Shown: positions 34,340 through 47,037, numbered from the stretch's first letter. The stretch is DNA of 64,000 nt from Molossus alvarezi (GCA_037176705.1 CM073896.1:25060708-25124707); one strand, 5' to 3'. Made by a program: numbers and translations. The notes: generated by a model not told the origin, from the letters alone.

Positions 34340-35215
34340 ATCTTCAGTAGAGGTCTCTTGTTCTTTCATTTGGGATTTGCTTCTTTGTTTCACCATTTTG
34401 GCTATCTCAGTGGGTTTTGGAGTCTGCTAAATTTTGTAGGTGTTGTTGTTCTTCTGTTTGTCACTCCCTCTACTAGGTTTGGATGAGCATGGGAGAACCC
34501 ACATTAAACACCACTGTCAAGTCTTACTTTCCTGGTTAGATTTGCCAGCCCAGGAATGGTTCAGTTATCCTCTAGCTTTTTGCCTGGAGGCTATTAGTCT
34601 CAGTTACTTGAAGAGCCTTGGGTTCTCATTTGAATGAAAACTCCCTCAGTTGTTCAGCTCTAAGTAGATTTCCTGAAGGTGGGGCAGATGCTGGTTGTTA
34701 ATGAGCCTCAATTTGCATTTCTCTGGCATACGTGGGTGGGCTTGGATCTCTGCGGGAGGGGCCACCACCTCTCCCGCAAGCCCTGGGAAGGAGTAAGATG
34801 GCCACCGTCCTTCATGGCCACAACTCAGCAAAAGCTCTGAACACCATCCAAATCCCGTGTGTCAGCACACGTTCCAGTCCAGTCTGCCCTCCCTCTGCCA
34901 AAGCCCAAGGTGAGTGAGTTTGGCTATTTTAGTGCTCTGTCCTGACCTTCTGTGCTGTGGAGCAGGCTTGGGATTTTAACTCTGAGGGTGTTGCTCACAG
35001 CTAAGACCACGGCTGTCCATGGGCTCCCAGCCCCTCTCTTGTGCCTCTACAATCCTACCAGAATCGATTCAGTGTCCTGGTTATATGGTTCTCTCCAGTT
35101 GCCTTTTTGTTGCTTTTTCCTGATAATTTGTCTTTATTTTAATTGTAATTCCAGTCCTGGGAGATGGTCTGTGTAGCTTTCATTCACTCTTCCGCCATTT
35201 TGGAATCTCAGTTTT
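34340..35215 (-). promoter_or_regulatory. L1 5'UTR (antisense)
   Basis: The region between the ORF1 start and the ATGGCGGAA terminus. It is GC-richer than its surroundings (34640-35050). The family's internal promoter would lie here. Conservation of promoter function is not shown. Confidence 0.65.
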
Positions 35216-35339
35216 CCAATCAGATAATTTTAAAACTGGGACAAGAAACCAACTCTGTCTTTTATATCACCTGTTAATTCACTTGATTTAGATGAGCAAA
35301 GAATGGATAAAAATAATAACAAAAAAATAATAACAATCA

Positions 35340-35579
35340 CCTGGCCTGTTTGGCTCAGCGGTAGAGTGTCAAACCGCAGACCAATGAGTCATGGGTTCGA
35401 TTCCGGCCAAGGGCATGTACGTTGGTTGTGTTTAATCCCCAACCCTGATTTGGATATGTAAGAGGCAGACAGTCAATGTGTCCCTCTCATGTCGATGTTT
35501 TTTTCTCTCTCCCACTTTATCTGAAGATAAATGGAAAAATATCCTCAAGTGAGGATTGAAAAAAAAGTAATAATAATAA
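35340..35579 (+). mobile_element. Ves-type SINE
   Basis: Head CTGGCCTGTTTGGCTCAGCGG, B-box GGGTTCGATTCCGG, tail ATCCTCAAGTGAGGATTGA plus A-run. Flanks share AATAATAACAAT (about 35326-35337 and 35580-35591), a probable target duplication in AT-rich DNA. Confidence 0.92.
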
Positions 35580-35589
35580 TAATAACAAT

Positions 35590-35775
35590 AATTTATTGGA
35601 TGCCTGCTATGTGCCCATTACTGTGCTGAGTGCTGTACCTGTGTTATCTGTCTTAAACTTCCTGACTGTGTGAGGTTAGTACTATTATTATGGGCATTAG
35701 GCTCTTTAGAACTCCAAAGTTTATGAATATTAAGTAATCCATCCAAGATCAATCAGCTAGTAAGATCTGAGACAA
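35590..35775 (-). repeat. MIR
   Basis: ATTTATTGGATGCCTGCTATGTGCCCATTACTGTGCTGAGTGCTGTAC, GTACTATTATTATGGGCATTAG and CAATCAGCTAGTAAGATCTGAGAC are the antisense MIR core in order. Confidence 0.85.
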
Positions 35776-36865
35776 ACATAAATTTATTATATTTAAATTT
35801 CTCCTTTTATTATCTAATCTCAATATCAGCAAATAGGTTTTAGTTTTATCTGTATAATGTCCCAGGCACATCCACTTGTAAACATGTATCTTTTACCCCT
35901 TATATAGTGTTCATAGTTTTATGGGATGCAAGCAGTATGTGTGCAGTGCAGTATGTGTGCAGTGAACCTGCCTTTCAAACTGTATTCTGATCAATGTAGT
36001 GCAAACGATCTTCCCTTGTCAAAATAAAAATGATAGGTACTGCCAGAGTAAAAGCAACCAGGTTTGATTATAGTCTTTACCTCTGTGATACACACTTTAA
36101 AGTCTACAGGATTCAAGTGAAATTATAGCTTTCCATGTTTCAGTCTTTCAATCTTATATGTTCTTTATTTTCACATTGGTAACATATCCTATGAAAGACA
36201 GTTTCTGTATTGATATAGCTTTACCCAGTGTTTTACAGAGAGTTTTTCTACTTTTATTAATAGGTAACATATATAAATCTCAGATCATAATTAATGTTGA
36301 CAAGAAATGTCACTTTCTTTGTTTCTTCAAATATGTGACTTTTTTTTTCCAGTTTATTTCATCTAGCAGAAAAATACTTAATCTTAGTCAACCTGAGGTA
36401 AATTCATTCATTCAGTTGAATGCTTTTTGGTCAATTCAAGGTTTTTTCTCTTCCAGTTTATCTCTAGAGTACCTCTAAGGTCTACTTTCTAGAAGGCCTC
36501 AAGTAGCATCAAGTCATCAATGGAAGTAGAGAAGGACATTGTAATTCTCAGTCATCTGTCTATTTTGGCATCCTCTTAAATGTACACCTTCCCATCTGAC
36601 TGTGGGCCTTGGCATCTGTATGACCATCCGCTGAGAAATCTGTTTCCTCAAATGGTCTCTGGGCACATAAAAGACAGTCACATGCACTGTATCCTGTCGG
36701 CAAGTCTTCTCCAGTCCCAGCCCTCTTCACCACTTTCATATCACTTTTTGGGGCTATGAAAATAATTGGTTGGTCTCAAGTCTTCCTCTGGGCTACTAAA
36801 AGCTCTCTGTGGCTGTCTAAAAAATTTGGTGTAGCCATAGCTGATGAGAATTTGTATTCTATGGC
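35776..36865. other. low-copy sequence
   Basis: No gene. Contains a perfect tandem pair of GCAGTATGTGTGCAGT at 35932-35947 and 35948-35963. Confidence 0.45.
35932..35963. repeat. 16-bp unit in two perfect tandem copies
   Basis: GCAGTATGTGTGCAGT repeated head to tail without mismatch. Confidence 0.9.
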
Positions 36866-37288
36866 CCTTTATGGGCTGAATTGTATCTCTCAGAAGATAT
36901 GTTGAAGTCCTAAATCCTGGTACCAGGAAATGTGATCTTATTTAGAAATAGGATCTTTGTAGATGTAATCAAGTTAAGATGCGTTCATTAGAGTAGGCCT
37001 CCTCCAGTATGGCTGATGTCTTCATCAGAAGACAAAGTGAAGACAGACACACAGGGAAACCAGTGTTGTAACTATAGAGGCATCTGTTGAAGTAGCATTA
37101 ACAAAGCCAGGGCATAGCAAGGACTGCTATCAGCAGACACTAGGAAGAGGAAAGGAAACATTTTACTCAGACCCTCAGAGAGGGCAAGACCCTGCTGACA
37201 CCTTGACTTTTTATTTTCAGCCTCCAGAACTGTTACTTTAAGTTACTCAGTTTGGTTCTTCATTATAGCAGCCTTAGAAAACACACTA
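36866..37288 (+). mobile_element. MLT1-type (ERVL-MaLR) solo LTR
   Basis: GGGCTGAATTGTATCTC, GATATGTTGAAGTCCTAAATCCTGGTACC, GATGTAATCAAGTTAAGATG, CCTGCTGACACCTTGACTTT, CAGCCTCCAGAACTG and GCAGCCTTAGAAAACACAC follow the MLT1 LTR consensus as I remember it. No internal retroviral genes are nearby, so it is a solo LTR. Confidence 0.78.
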
Positions 37289-40200
37289 GTCCTTATGCCA
37301 TGCCAGCAAAAGGACGTTTACCAAGACTTCACAAGTCCCAGGAATTTGCCCAGGTCGAGGTGCAGAAGTTCATTGTGTTCTTGGATTCTAAAACTCATTT
37401 AGAAATCTCATTGCATACCTAACCATGGGGATTTGTCTGAGGAAGACGAGATTCAGAAGACATGGTAGAGTTCCCTTTTGGGGGGGCGACACCAAGTTCT
37501 AATTTTCTTTGGCTTTATTTCCACTCAAATTCTAGGTCTTTGTTTAGTATGAATTTGTGGAAAAAAACATTATCAAATTGATAACTTGTTGTTCTATGTC
37601 TATTGTTTTTGTATGGACTTGATTACTTAAACTGTCAGGATTCTGGTCTTGTTATTGAAAGCCAAGTTTCTCACCACTTAAAAGTTGTTGTTTTTTTCCA
37701 GCCAAAATTTGTCTCTGTCACACATCTTAAACCTCAAGGCTGAGAATTTATATTTTCATTCTGTGTTCTTCGACTTATTTAACTCTCTCTCAAGTGGCAT
37801 GGACTGAGTGAAAGAAGACAAAGAGTAACAGAAATGACGAGAAAAAGAATTACTTTGATTAATTTTGCAAAACATTGTATTATTTGGAAAATCTTATGAA
37901 GTCAGGTTATCAGATTTAGTGCTTTGATTTATTAACATGAATTCACAGCCTTCTCTCCTCAGTGCTATTGTATCTGAGGATATCTACTAGCCAGTAGTAC
38001 TCCCTCAATAGTGGAATTGCACTTGACTCAGTATGAAAATGTTTAAGGAAATTGAAATTTATCACCTTATTCCTTATGAAGAGAACTGAGAAGGCTTAAG
38101 GGAAAGTATGTGTTTAGGAGTGAAGTTTTAGATTGTGGTTTACATTTCAGAAGGTGTTTTTTGTGTCTGTTGATTCTATTTAGAACTTTAAGTTGGTATT
38201 AGCCTTGGATCAAGGATTACCTTATTCTTAATATTGGCCCATTTCTACATGGTCCCTGAAGAAAAGATACACTTATAAGAGAGAAACCAACACAAATGAG
38301 CATTACTACCCAAAGCTTTTGACCTCAGGCTACAAGCAGAATTCCAATGAGCTAGGTTGAACCACTTGGAAGAATCTGTGCGACACTTATATTCTTTGGT
38401 ATTTGTGCTAGACTTTCTGTTAACATCCTGGCACAGTTCTACCTCTCTTTTTTTCCACTTTCTGTAGTGCAGAGGATGAAGCTGTAGGTACTATATTTCA
38501 GACTTCTTGACAGTTTAGCTTTTACCAAGGAGAGATCAAGCTGGCTCAGGCAGCCCATCCTGAGCTTTTTTTTTTGTGGGTGACCAAGGGAACTTCAACT
38601 TCATCTTCCTCTTTATACCTGGAATAAGATTGTCTTGTAAGATATCAAGAGATATGTGATAGGGCTCCAATCTTAGAGTGAAGTAATAGAGAATTCAATC
38701 TTAGCCCTCATGAATTTATTATCTCCAATATATCATATATTCTTTCTGGGCCTCACTGTCTTTTACTGTGAAATGAAAGAGTCAAGATAGTTGACCTAAA
38801 ACTTACCCAAGTTAGTCTTTACTCTCTTCCAAAGGTTCTTATATAGAAAGAAAAAGATACTTGATATGAACATCTTATTCCAATAGGGAGGCTCCGTACT
38901 TTAGAGTGCTCAGATTCTGCTTAGAAACTGCAGTATTCATGGGCATCAATCTTATTGATCTTTGGGAAGTGTCACCTGTTAAAGCTGAACCCTGAAATGA
39001 CTTGCTGCCTTGATCAATCCAGATGAGCACTCCTCACTGCAGGAAGTTTGGAAGAAAAGGAGAAAGCATGGGTTCACCATCACCACTCCATTATGTCAAC
39101 AGACATGTATTCTTATTGCATTATCTCCACAGTGCTCTAAAGTGATTACCGTTGCTTCCAATTCATAGTTAATGTAGATAATGTCATTAACTTGCCCAAG
39201 TTCTGTTTTTTATTACTTAAAAAACTACACTTAATTTCTAAGTTTTCTGGTTCTAAACCAAACTTTCTCTCTACCACACTCCAACTGTTTTGCCTATTTT
39301 TTGGCATCCCTATAAGAAAAAAAAAAAAAGATACCCTCTACTCTTTACCTTCTGCATCTATTCTTAAGTGTAACTGATTTGATTGTATATTTAAACCGCC
39401 TCACCTTGCAGACACTGTGTTCCTTTATTCACAAAATATGGATAATTATTGCTGGCTCCTAGACACTTCACAAGAATAATTTCAGGTTTAATTAGAAAAT
39501 GAGCAATAATTTTGGAAACCTCATTGCATTCTCAGTTATTAATGGACTGAACTATTTTCAGCCAATTAATAAGACAATCTCTTTCTATTCCAATTCAAAT
39601 CTTCAATCATATCTCTAATTGTATACCTCATACCACTTCCTTTTTAGGAACCCAATATACTCTCCTCTTTCTCTTTTATAAACTTATTATTTGGAAGGAT
39701 TAATTTCTCCATCTATTTGAATTTCTCAGTGAGCAGTCTCCTCCAGGATAGTCTTTATTTTTTTTATAAAACTATATGACTATTGAATTTACCCATTAAA
39801 AGAAACTTAGTTTTTAGTGAGGAAACATTTAGAGAAGTAAAATTGTCTTTTTTATGCCCTTGAAATTAGACATGTTTCTACAAATGGCCATATATACTCA
39901 TGTTTCCCCCTTTTACCATATGAAAAAGAGGAAAGTGTTCAATAGCAAATACAACCATTTTATGTCTATAATTTACCCCATTTATATTTTCCAAATTATA
40001 ATGAGATAGCAGAGTATGATTCTTATAAATAAATAAATATATTATTTGATTCAAGTTAAGCTTATTTTTCCCTTGGTCACTACTAGGATTACAATTAGTC
40101 ACTTCTAGCATATATAAGAGCACCTGACTGTTTTGTTTGTCCTAAACATTTTACCCCGCCTGTTATGGTAACAAACGCTGCCATACACTGATCTAAGGGG

Positions 40201-42519
40201 ATGTATATATCAGGTTGAGCCAAAATAAGATCACAGCTCCCACTTCTGTGAGTGGTCCAGAGAGTAAAAATGTAATTAAAGCAGACCAATCAGAATACTT
40301 TCTTGCATTAAAAAAAATACTGGAGCTAGTAAAGACAAATTCTATTTCTTCTTTGGTTGAGTAGTATTAAGAATATGACTGGACGTGCCAGCAACCACAT
40401 TCTACACATTGTGTGCAGGGCGGCATATAAGAAACCTCTGGCAGAGGGAAGTAAAGGAAAGGGGGGAGCAGGAAGAAAGCGGGGCGGGGGCAGAGCTATT
40501 GAGATTAAAATCATGTGTCCTGGCTTACTTAGTTCCTATTGTTTTTCCTTAATTAGGTCACTGCAGTGTCATTCCAATAAATACCAACACCCCTTTTCTT
40601 TAGCTAATTCAAATTGATTGATTGTCATTTACAGCCATGAATGATGAAGTTAACACTGTAGAATAATGAAGTAATGCTGTAAATTACAACCAAAGGATAG
40701 ATAAGGAAATGAGAACATTTAATCCACAGTGGTAAAAACCAAAACCCCACTGAAAAAAGAAATATGTAATAAAAACATATCTGTCATAGGTTGTTTTTAT
40801 ATATTTTTTAGGTGCTTGAAAATACAAAATTATAAGGAAATCATAGCAAAGAGATTTAACATCTCTTTAAAATTAGTTTTCTCCAGGTACTATTTGATCT
40901 AATCTAATTTAATCTTTAATCTAACCCCATGGAAAAGTTAGTGTTGTCTCTATGTATAGTTGAAAAATCAGAAACCGACGGAAAACAAGAAACTGAAGGA
41001 GAATGTGTACCACCTTATTTACAGGGAATTAACGGGAGGATGGTCAATACTGGCCACAAGTGAAGCTGTTCTCAATGTAATTTTGTTCAATTTGTAACCA
41101 GAAAATGTTAAACATGGAAGGGAAGTTTACAGCCCTTTAGCCTGGTCCTCTGTTGACATCGTCAAAAACAGACTCAGAAAGGCTAGTGGGCTGACTTCCT
41201 GTTGACTAACCCTGTGTTTAGAGTCGGTTCCTGCATAGGGGGCCTCTGAAGGTCTTTGCCACTCTGGTTCTTCTCTGCGTTCTCCTCGTTGCACAGCCGA
41301 GCACGCCTTGTCTTCCCACACGCAGCATTGCCAGTGAGACTCCTGGCAGGGGTACTTCAGGTGAACCTTCTGCATTTCATTCTTTAGTATTTGTGTGAAC
41401 AGAATGCAAATGGTGTCAATTCTATTATCTTCTGCACAAAATGTTCCCTTCTCAGGGCCAAATCAAGGGTAAGGAATATGGAACTGTGCCCCAAGTACCT
41501 CAAGGGCAGCTGGCCACTTCTATTTCTAGATCCCAAACACCTGCATTTCTTAAAAGCTGGGGCCGTTTCAGGGGAGACGTTTGGAAGTCATCAATATACT
41601 GCTTACTTACTGTAGATTTGAGAACCTTGAAATGTCAAGTTTTAGCTTGAGGCCAAGTTGGATTTGTGAGCCCTCATACTTACTGATGGGTGATGAAATC
41701 ATTTACATTGGATTATAACCTCTGGTGTGTGAGCCATTCAGTAAGTGATGAATACAGTGGCAATTACTGCCGTACATCTACTGGACATTTTTATAAAACA
41801 GCTCTCTCATCTCACCTCCTAGGTGTACAATCTTCAATCAGGAAACATATTTGAACCAGGAAATCAGTTCTCAAGCCCAGGGCTGTATCCTTTGCTCCTG
41901 TCTCTTTTGCAGAGAGTAATTTTGTCCATTGCCATATTGCAAAGTAGACAATCATAAGACAAAGATTATTTATGGCCAGAAAATAATGCACTCCAAAAAA
42001 ATGCCTCCAAAATCACAGCAGACCATTTGATGACTATTGTTAGGAAAGTATGATTAACATGTTGATATATATATAATCCGGCACTAAACTAGATTCTAGG
42101 AATTTAGTCACTTGTAGTATAATCATGTCCTTGTTTTTCACTGACCTTCTACTAGCTGTGATGATAAGCAATTATAATGTGATATGTTTTGCAACAAGTT
42201 AAATAAAGAGTGTTAAAGTAATAAATAGTAAAATAGGTCAAAATACCTTTGCAACTTGCCCCTGAAAGCTATATTTAGGTGGACCCTTGAATTAGTCAGG
42301 TGAATATTGGAGGTGGTAAGATTGAATGTTTCAGAAGAAAAATGCTTATGTACAGGATTAGAGTTGAAATAAAACCGGAACAGCAAGACAAATCCAAACA
42401 GAACAGTAAAAACAGGAACATTCATTCAAGCAATAGACATAGTGAGTCCTATACTTTTACCTTTGCTTGCTATATAATGTGTGATATTTGTGGAGGCTTA
42501 TATTGTTTTTTTATTCATT
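37289..42519. other. long low-copy stretch
   Basis: 5.2 kb of AT-rich DNA with few recognisable repeats. A MIR3-like relic lies near 38740-38845. A purine-rich patch at 40438-40500 (GGGGGGAGCAGG...GGGGCGGGGGCAG) and a GC-richer patch at 41130-41370 are the only compositional departures. No convincing ORF or splice pattern. Confidence 0.45.
38740..38845 (+). repeat. MIR3-like relic
   Basis: TGGGCCTCACTGTCTTTTACTGTGAAATGA, ATAGTTGACCTAAAACTTACCC and CTTCCAAAGGTTCTTATA follow 'gggcctcagtttcctcatctgtaaaatga...gatgacctctaaggtcccttcca'. Confidence 0.5.
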
Positions 42520-42605
42520 TATTTATTTCTTCATGCATTCATCAAACTTTTATTCAGTGCTTTATATATTTTTGGCACTATCATAGTCACTGTTCCTATA
42601 AGCTG
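42520..42605 (-). repeat. L2 3' end relic
   Basis: TTTATTTCTTCATGCATTCATCAAACTTTTATTCAGTGCTTTATATATTTTTGGCACTATCATAG is the antisense L2 3' terminus ('attcattcattcaacaaatatttattgagtgcctactatgtgccaggcactgtgctag'). Confidence 0.55.
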
Positions 42606-43269
42606 AAAGATGGCTTTTATCTAAATTTTTGACACCTTACAGTCAACCACTGTGTCCTCTAGGAGTTGTGTATTGGTGCTAGTAACAGAAATGTGCTTAC
42701 AGTAGTTTAAGCTATAAGGATTTAGAGGTCTCTTGTAGAGGTCTAGATGTAGTCTGTTGTGAAGAAAAAGAAGTTTAGTTTCCAGTACCCTTGTAGAATG
42801 CCACAGCCTTCTCAGTCAGGGGTGTGTATCTAACATAAAAACTGGAAATGCTTGCCTTCACTTTTCCTAGGTACATTTAACTCTTCACTTACCATGACAA
42901 TTAGATTTTTAGCCATTCTCTGCTTAATTGCTCTGATCAGAAAGAACCAAATGATTATGTTAGATAGGACAAGGGTCTCGAGGTCTGGGCAGTTCTAAAT
43001 GTTATTTCTGGCTAAATGTTAAAATATAGCATAGTATTATTTTGCAGATGCAGCTGTAAACAGAATGAGCTGACAGGAACTCAACCAAATGAAAGTAGCC
43101 ATGTGCAAAAAAAAAAAAAAAAGAGAGAAAAAAATCAACATGTAATTGACCAAATGGTGTATGTAAGCAGTCTGAGCCTCCCTTCAGGGAGACAGACCTT
43201 TGGATGCGATCCCTGTCTCTTTTACTTGCTACAAGTAAATAAAACCACCTTGAGATAACTGCATCTGGA
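42606..43269. other. low-copy sequence
   Basis: No gene. 42660-42960 may be a diverged ancient interspersed repeat (AGTAACAGAAATGTGCTTACAGTAGTTTAAGC) but I cannot name it. Confidence 0.35.
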
Positions 43270-43390
43270 TTTTTCTTTCTTTTTTTTTATGTTCACTGGA
43301 GGACACTTTTGCATTTATCTTTAGATAGAGTGGGAAAGAGAGTGGGAAGAAGAGAGAAAGAGAGAGAGAGACATCAAGGTGAAGAGAGTT
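43270..43390 (-). mobile_element. 5'-truncated Ves-type SINE
   Basis: Antisense tail and body only: T-run, GGAGGACACTTTTGCATTTATC, AGATAGAGTGGGAAAGAGAG, a GA tract and ACATCAAGGTGAA. The tRNA-like head is missing. Confidence 0.75.
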
Positions 43391-43776
43391 ATAGCCTGGA
43401 CTAGGTTAATGCCCAAGGTATCAGGAAAACTAGAGCAATATCTCTTCAGGTGTTTCCCTCTTAAAAGTGATGCAACTCAGACCTTGGATACATCTTTAAA
43501 TCAGAAGTCCTAAAAGAACCAGTGGTTTATCTGGTCCCTGGAAAGATATCTTTATTTTTCCAAAGATTAGAGGAAGATGTCAGGATCCTTGCCATCCATT
43601 ATCAATTTCTCTTCCCCTCCTTTCTGTGGGAGTGATGGATGTGTCTTTCCTGAATGCAAGTCAAGAAAATCTACTGTCTTTCCTCTTTTATGAAGTGCAT
43701 AACTACTAACACAGGACATTTGACCTAGGTTTCACCAGGTCACTCTAGGGGTAAGGCCTGAGGCAAGAGGGAGGAG

Positions 43777-43828
43777 AGCGATAGACTTAACCGTTGAGCC
43801 AAACCGGCCAGGACAGCGATAGACTTAA
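43777..43828 (-). repeat. isolated SINE head between 14-bp direct repeats
   Basis: AGCGATAGACTTAA occurs at 43777-43790 and 43815-43828. The 24 bp between, CCGTTGAGCCAAACCGGCCA plus GGAC, is the antisense first part of a Ves SINE head. The complete SINE at 43864 is in the opposite orientation 35 bp further on, so the two heads form an inverted repeat. Confidence 0.85.
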
Positions 43829-43863
43829 TTACTGCCAAGTAATTAATAAGAAATCACTCTCTG

Positions 43864-44122
43864 CCCTGGCCGGTTTGGCTCAGCGGTTAGAGTGTCCGCC
43901 TGCGGTCCGGAGAGACCCGGGTTCGGTTCCCGCTAGGGGCATGTGCCTCGGTTGCAGTTTGTCCCCGGCCCTGGTTGGTCGTGCGGGTGGCAGCCACTCC
44001 ATGTGTCCCTTTCACATTGATGTTTCCCTCTCTCTCTCTTCCTATCTCTCCCTCCCACACTGTCTGTACAAAAAATGGAAAGATGTCCTCGGATGAGGAT
44101 TAAAAAAAAATAAAAATAAAAA
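43864..44122 (+). mobile_element. Ves-type SINE, best-preserved copy
   Basis: CCCTGGCCGGTTTGGCTCAG, CGGTTAGAGTGTCCGCCTGC, CCCGGGTTCGGTTCCCGC, tail GTCCTCGGATGAGGATT plus A-rich end. Target duplication AAGAAATCACTCTCTG at 43848-43863 and 44123-44138, perfect over 16 bp. Confidence 0.97.
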
Positions 44123-44138
44123 AAGAAATCACTCTCTG

Positions 44139-46822
44139 ATCCAGAGCACCTCATGTTCACATTCAACATTAAGATGATAAACATTAACATTAAAAACTCA
44201 GCATCAGTTGAGGACTGGCATGTCAATATCTGGAAGCCATTAAAGACCCAGGATTCTTCTGCCATTCCTAAGCTTGAGGTTTCTACCCTCAAAGTCATGA
44301 TATGGCTTCCAGAGCTCCAGCTCTTACAACCATATTCCAGGCAAGAAATAAAAAAGAGTGCAGAGGACTAAAATGAGATTTCCTGGACATCTTTCCTCAA
44401 AACTACTTAAATTTACTTGATCATTCCTATCTGCAAAGGAGGCTAAGGAATATGTAGTAGCACTTTCATTTGAATACAAATAGAAGTTCTATTAATAAAT
44501 GAGGTGAAAGTGAAAAACATTATTCTCCCCGTCAATTCTATACTCCAAGAAAGAAGAAAACTGATGTAAAATTAAAATTCTTTTAGTACAAACACTTATT
44601 TTTCTAGGGATTTTAACGCCAGAGGTGGGTACAGTGACTTGTTTAACGACATAGATATTTCGTAACTGAATGACTGCCATTTCGACAGACTCCTTCTACG
44701 ACAGCATTCCTGCTTTACCTGCAAACCTCTATATTTCAAGTACTTGATAGTTTAGCAGAAAAGGTAGTGTTTCTACAAGACTATCTGTGAGCACATTCTG
44801 TGTAGAAGTTATTCAATATACCAATAAATATCAGAAAAAAAACTTTTTAAAGTATTTGGTAGGTATTTCTGTTTTTTCATTGTTTCCAAAAAACTTATTC
44901 CTAACATAGTTTTTTCTGGGTTCTTGTTATTACAATGTTATCAAATATGTCAAGATGAACATTTTGACATCTTTGAAGTATGCGTTTGGCCAGGTGTTAG
45001 ATGAGAACAGAAAGTTTCACTCAGTAGGGTTTTTGCACTATATTAATTAATCCTTTCATTCATAAGCATTTTATTTGGGACTTTCTCTGTGCCAGGTGTA
45101 GTATTAATGTCCACATTGCACTAGCAACCTGTAGCTGTTGCCAACGAGGAGAGTGACAGAGGCTTGGGAACCCTTTGTTCTTCAGGTTAGGATTATTCAT
45201 TGACGTAAATTTCAACCATTTCCAAAAGAATCGTTTTACTAAGTTACAAAGGAAATCTCAGATCGAGAGTTCTTATTTGCAGTGTGCATCCATAAGCCAT
45301 GTACCCTTAATATTGTCTTGGTGTTTCTATTGCATTATATGAATTAGGATCTTGGTCAAGTGTTCATGTGTTAACCATGATCACTAGATATTTAAAAGTG
45401 AAAATATGACAATCTGGCTTGGTCATGCATAACATATTATTATTAGCAGTTCATTCTTCATTCATTCTACTAATATTCTACTTGACCTACATACAAATTC
45501 AGTATTAAGTGGTATAGGGAAAAAAAAACTTAACGAGACAAACTTGATTTCCAATCCCAGCTCTATTACCTTCAAGTAATCCAGTAATTGGATGTTACTG
45601 GATCTTTCTAAACAGGTAGGGAGGGAGGAAAATAAAGCAAGCAAAGGATGGAGAGAGAGAGAGAGAGAGAAAGGTTAAAAAGAATATCTTTTTTATGAAT
45701 ACTATTGAGAATTAATATGGGGCTTTTTTAGAATTAGAAATGCCTATTAGAATGTATAGCAAATAGTTAACCCTCAGTAAGTGGTAGCAGTTCCAACACA
45801 CTTCAATTCCCTTCCTCTCCCCCTCCTCCCACTCTTCTTCCTCCTTTAAAGAAATACTACAGATGTAAGTTTACTCCCCTTTTCACCTCTTAATGACATT
45901 ATAGATGTGTAATGTCAAAATCTAAACCAAAAGGGCACATGTAATGATAGGAGAGATTTGTAGTCAAACCCGATAAAACAATGCCAAAATGTGGAATGAG
46001 ACTCTTCCAAATGTTTGTGTACATGTAGCTGTGTAAATACAAAGCCTCCTACAGCTGTTCTCAGTTCTTTCTTCCATTTCCCAGCTCCACCTCCTTCTTC
46101 TTCTCTCTCTTCATTTTTCTTAGTTGCACTGTTTCTTTCAAAGGCTTGCCATTCATCATTGCCTTAGTGGTGGTAAAGATATTAACAAAGGGAGCAATAA
46201 ATGTTCGGTAGTTGGTATTACATTGAAAATCTTTGTACTTTCTGCCAAGGTTTAACAATCTTAACTGATCTTAATCTGGAAATCAAATTCCTTCTATTGC
46301 TCCTGGTTGTGCAGAAGTGTTGACCTGGCACAGGTAGTCTCACTGAAGTCTTTGGAAGCAAGGAAAAGTTGCTTCAGGCAGACAGTTATCTGCTACCTTT
46401 GTCTTTTTCAGATCTTGGATTGTATCTTTGCTGGATACCACAGTCTGAAGATTAGTCAGGTATCTTTATGGCAAAGAATATTATGATTGATTTTGAGCTC
46501 TCTTGGAAGGATGACCAGAAAACAAATTAGGGATTTGGCTATGTGCTCAACTTGGCTTTTTTTGCCATGTGACCCCAGCAAAGGTATTTTACTGTTCCTC
46601 ACCAGTAGAGAGTGAAAAATGAATGCCCACAGGGTTGTTAAAAGAAATGTATCACCTTATATTTGATGTGTTTTCAAAGCTTCTTAAGAGCAAGGCAAGA
46701 GAAGTGAGTCGACTGACTTTGATAGTTGCTCTGGGATAAAAGTTCATTATTTCCAGTGAGACATTTGAGCCAACAGGATGCACATGTCAATGATTCTTTC
46801 TGAGGAGTCTCTCTTTTTTTTT
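44139..46822. other. low-copy sequence
   Basis: No supported gene. A probable antisense L2 end is at 45050-45105 (CATTCATAAGCATTTTATTTGGGACTTTCTCTGTGCCAGG) and a short (GA)n run at 45649-45671. The rest is unassigned. Confidence 0.45.
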
Positions 46823-46837
46823 AATAGGCTACTTTCA

Positions 46838-47037
46838 GGCCCCCGGCCGGGTAGCTCTGTTGGTTGGAGCATCATCCTGATACACCAAGGTTGTGGGTTT
46901 GATCCCAAACCAGGGCACATATAAGAAACAACCAAGGAGTGCACAAATTAGTGGAACAACAAATCGACGCTGCTTTCTCTCCCTCTCTCCCTCCTTTCCT
47001 TCCTTGGTCTCTCTAAAACCAATAAATTAATTAATAA
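46838..47037 (+). mobile_element. second-family SINE
   Basis: Head CCCCGGCCGGGTAGCTCTGTTGGTTGGAGCATCATCCTGATACACCAAGG, TGTGGGTTTGATCCC, GTGGAACAACAAATCGACGC, CT body, (AATT)-rich tail. Target duplication AATAGGCTACTTTCA (46823-46837) against AATAGACTACCTTCA (47038-47052), 13 of 15. Confidence 0.93.

Larger units (their letters stand above)
31294..35221 (-). mobile_element. L1: internally deleted LINE-1 with both ends
   Basis: Read on the minus strand: a 5' end at CCAAAATGGCGGAAGAGTG (about 35190-35208), a 5'UTR of roughly 0.85 kb, an ORF1 coiled coil (34089-34328), then ORF2 reverse transcriptase and C-terminus, and a 3'UTR with A-rich tail (left, 31294-31360). Total about 3.9 kb against 6 kb for a complete L1. 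The missing part is the ORF1 C-terminal domain, the whole endonuclease and the start of the reverse transcriptase. A short possible target duplication AGATAATT occurs at 31286-31293 and 35222-35229. Frameshifts also occur elsewhere. Confidence 0.9.

Noticed and set aside
36866..37288. possible endogenous retrovirus
   Set aside because: Only a MaLR-type LTR is present here and at 63036-63475. They are 26 kb apart with no gag, pol or env between, and diverged from each other, so they are separate solo LTRs.
43794..44096. 100-residue frame with LAGLAQRLECPPAVRRDPG
   Set aside because: Artefact of the SINE head; identical patterns appear at 22718-22987 and 25354-25548.
46061..46258. antisense 65-residue frame rich in Lys/Glu
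   Set aside because: Looks mildly protein-like but has no known motif, splice support or longer context.
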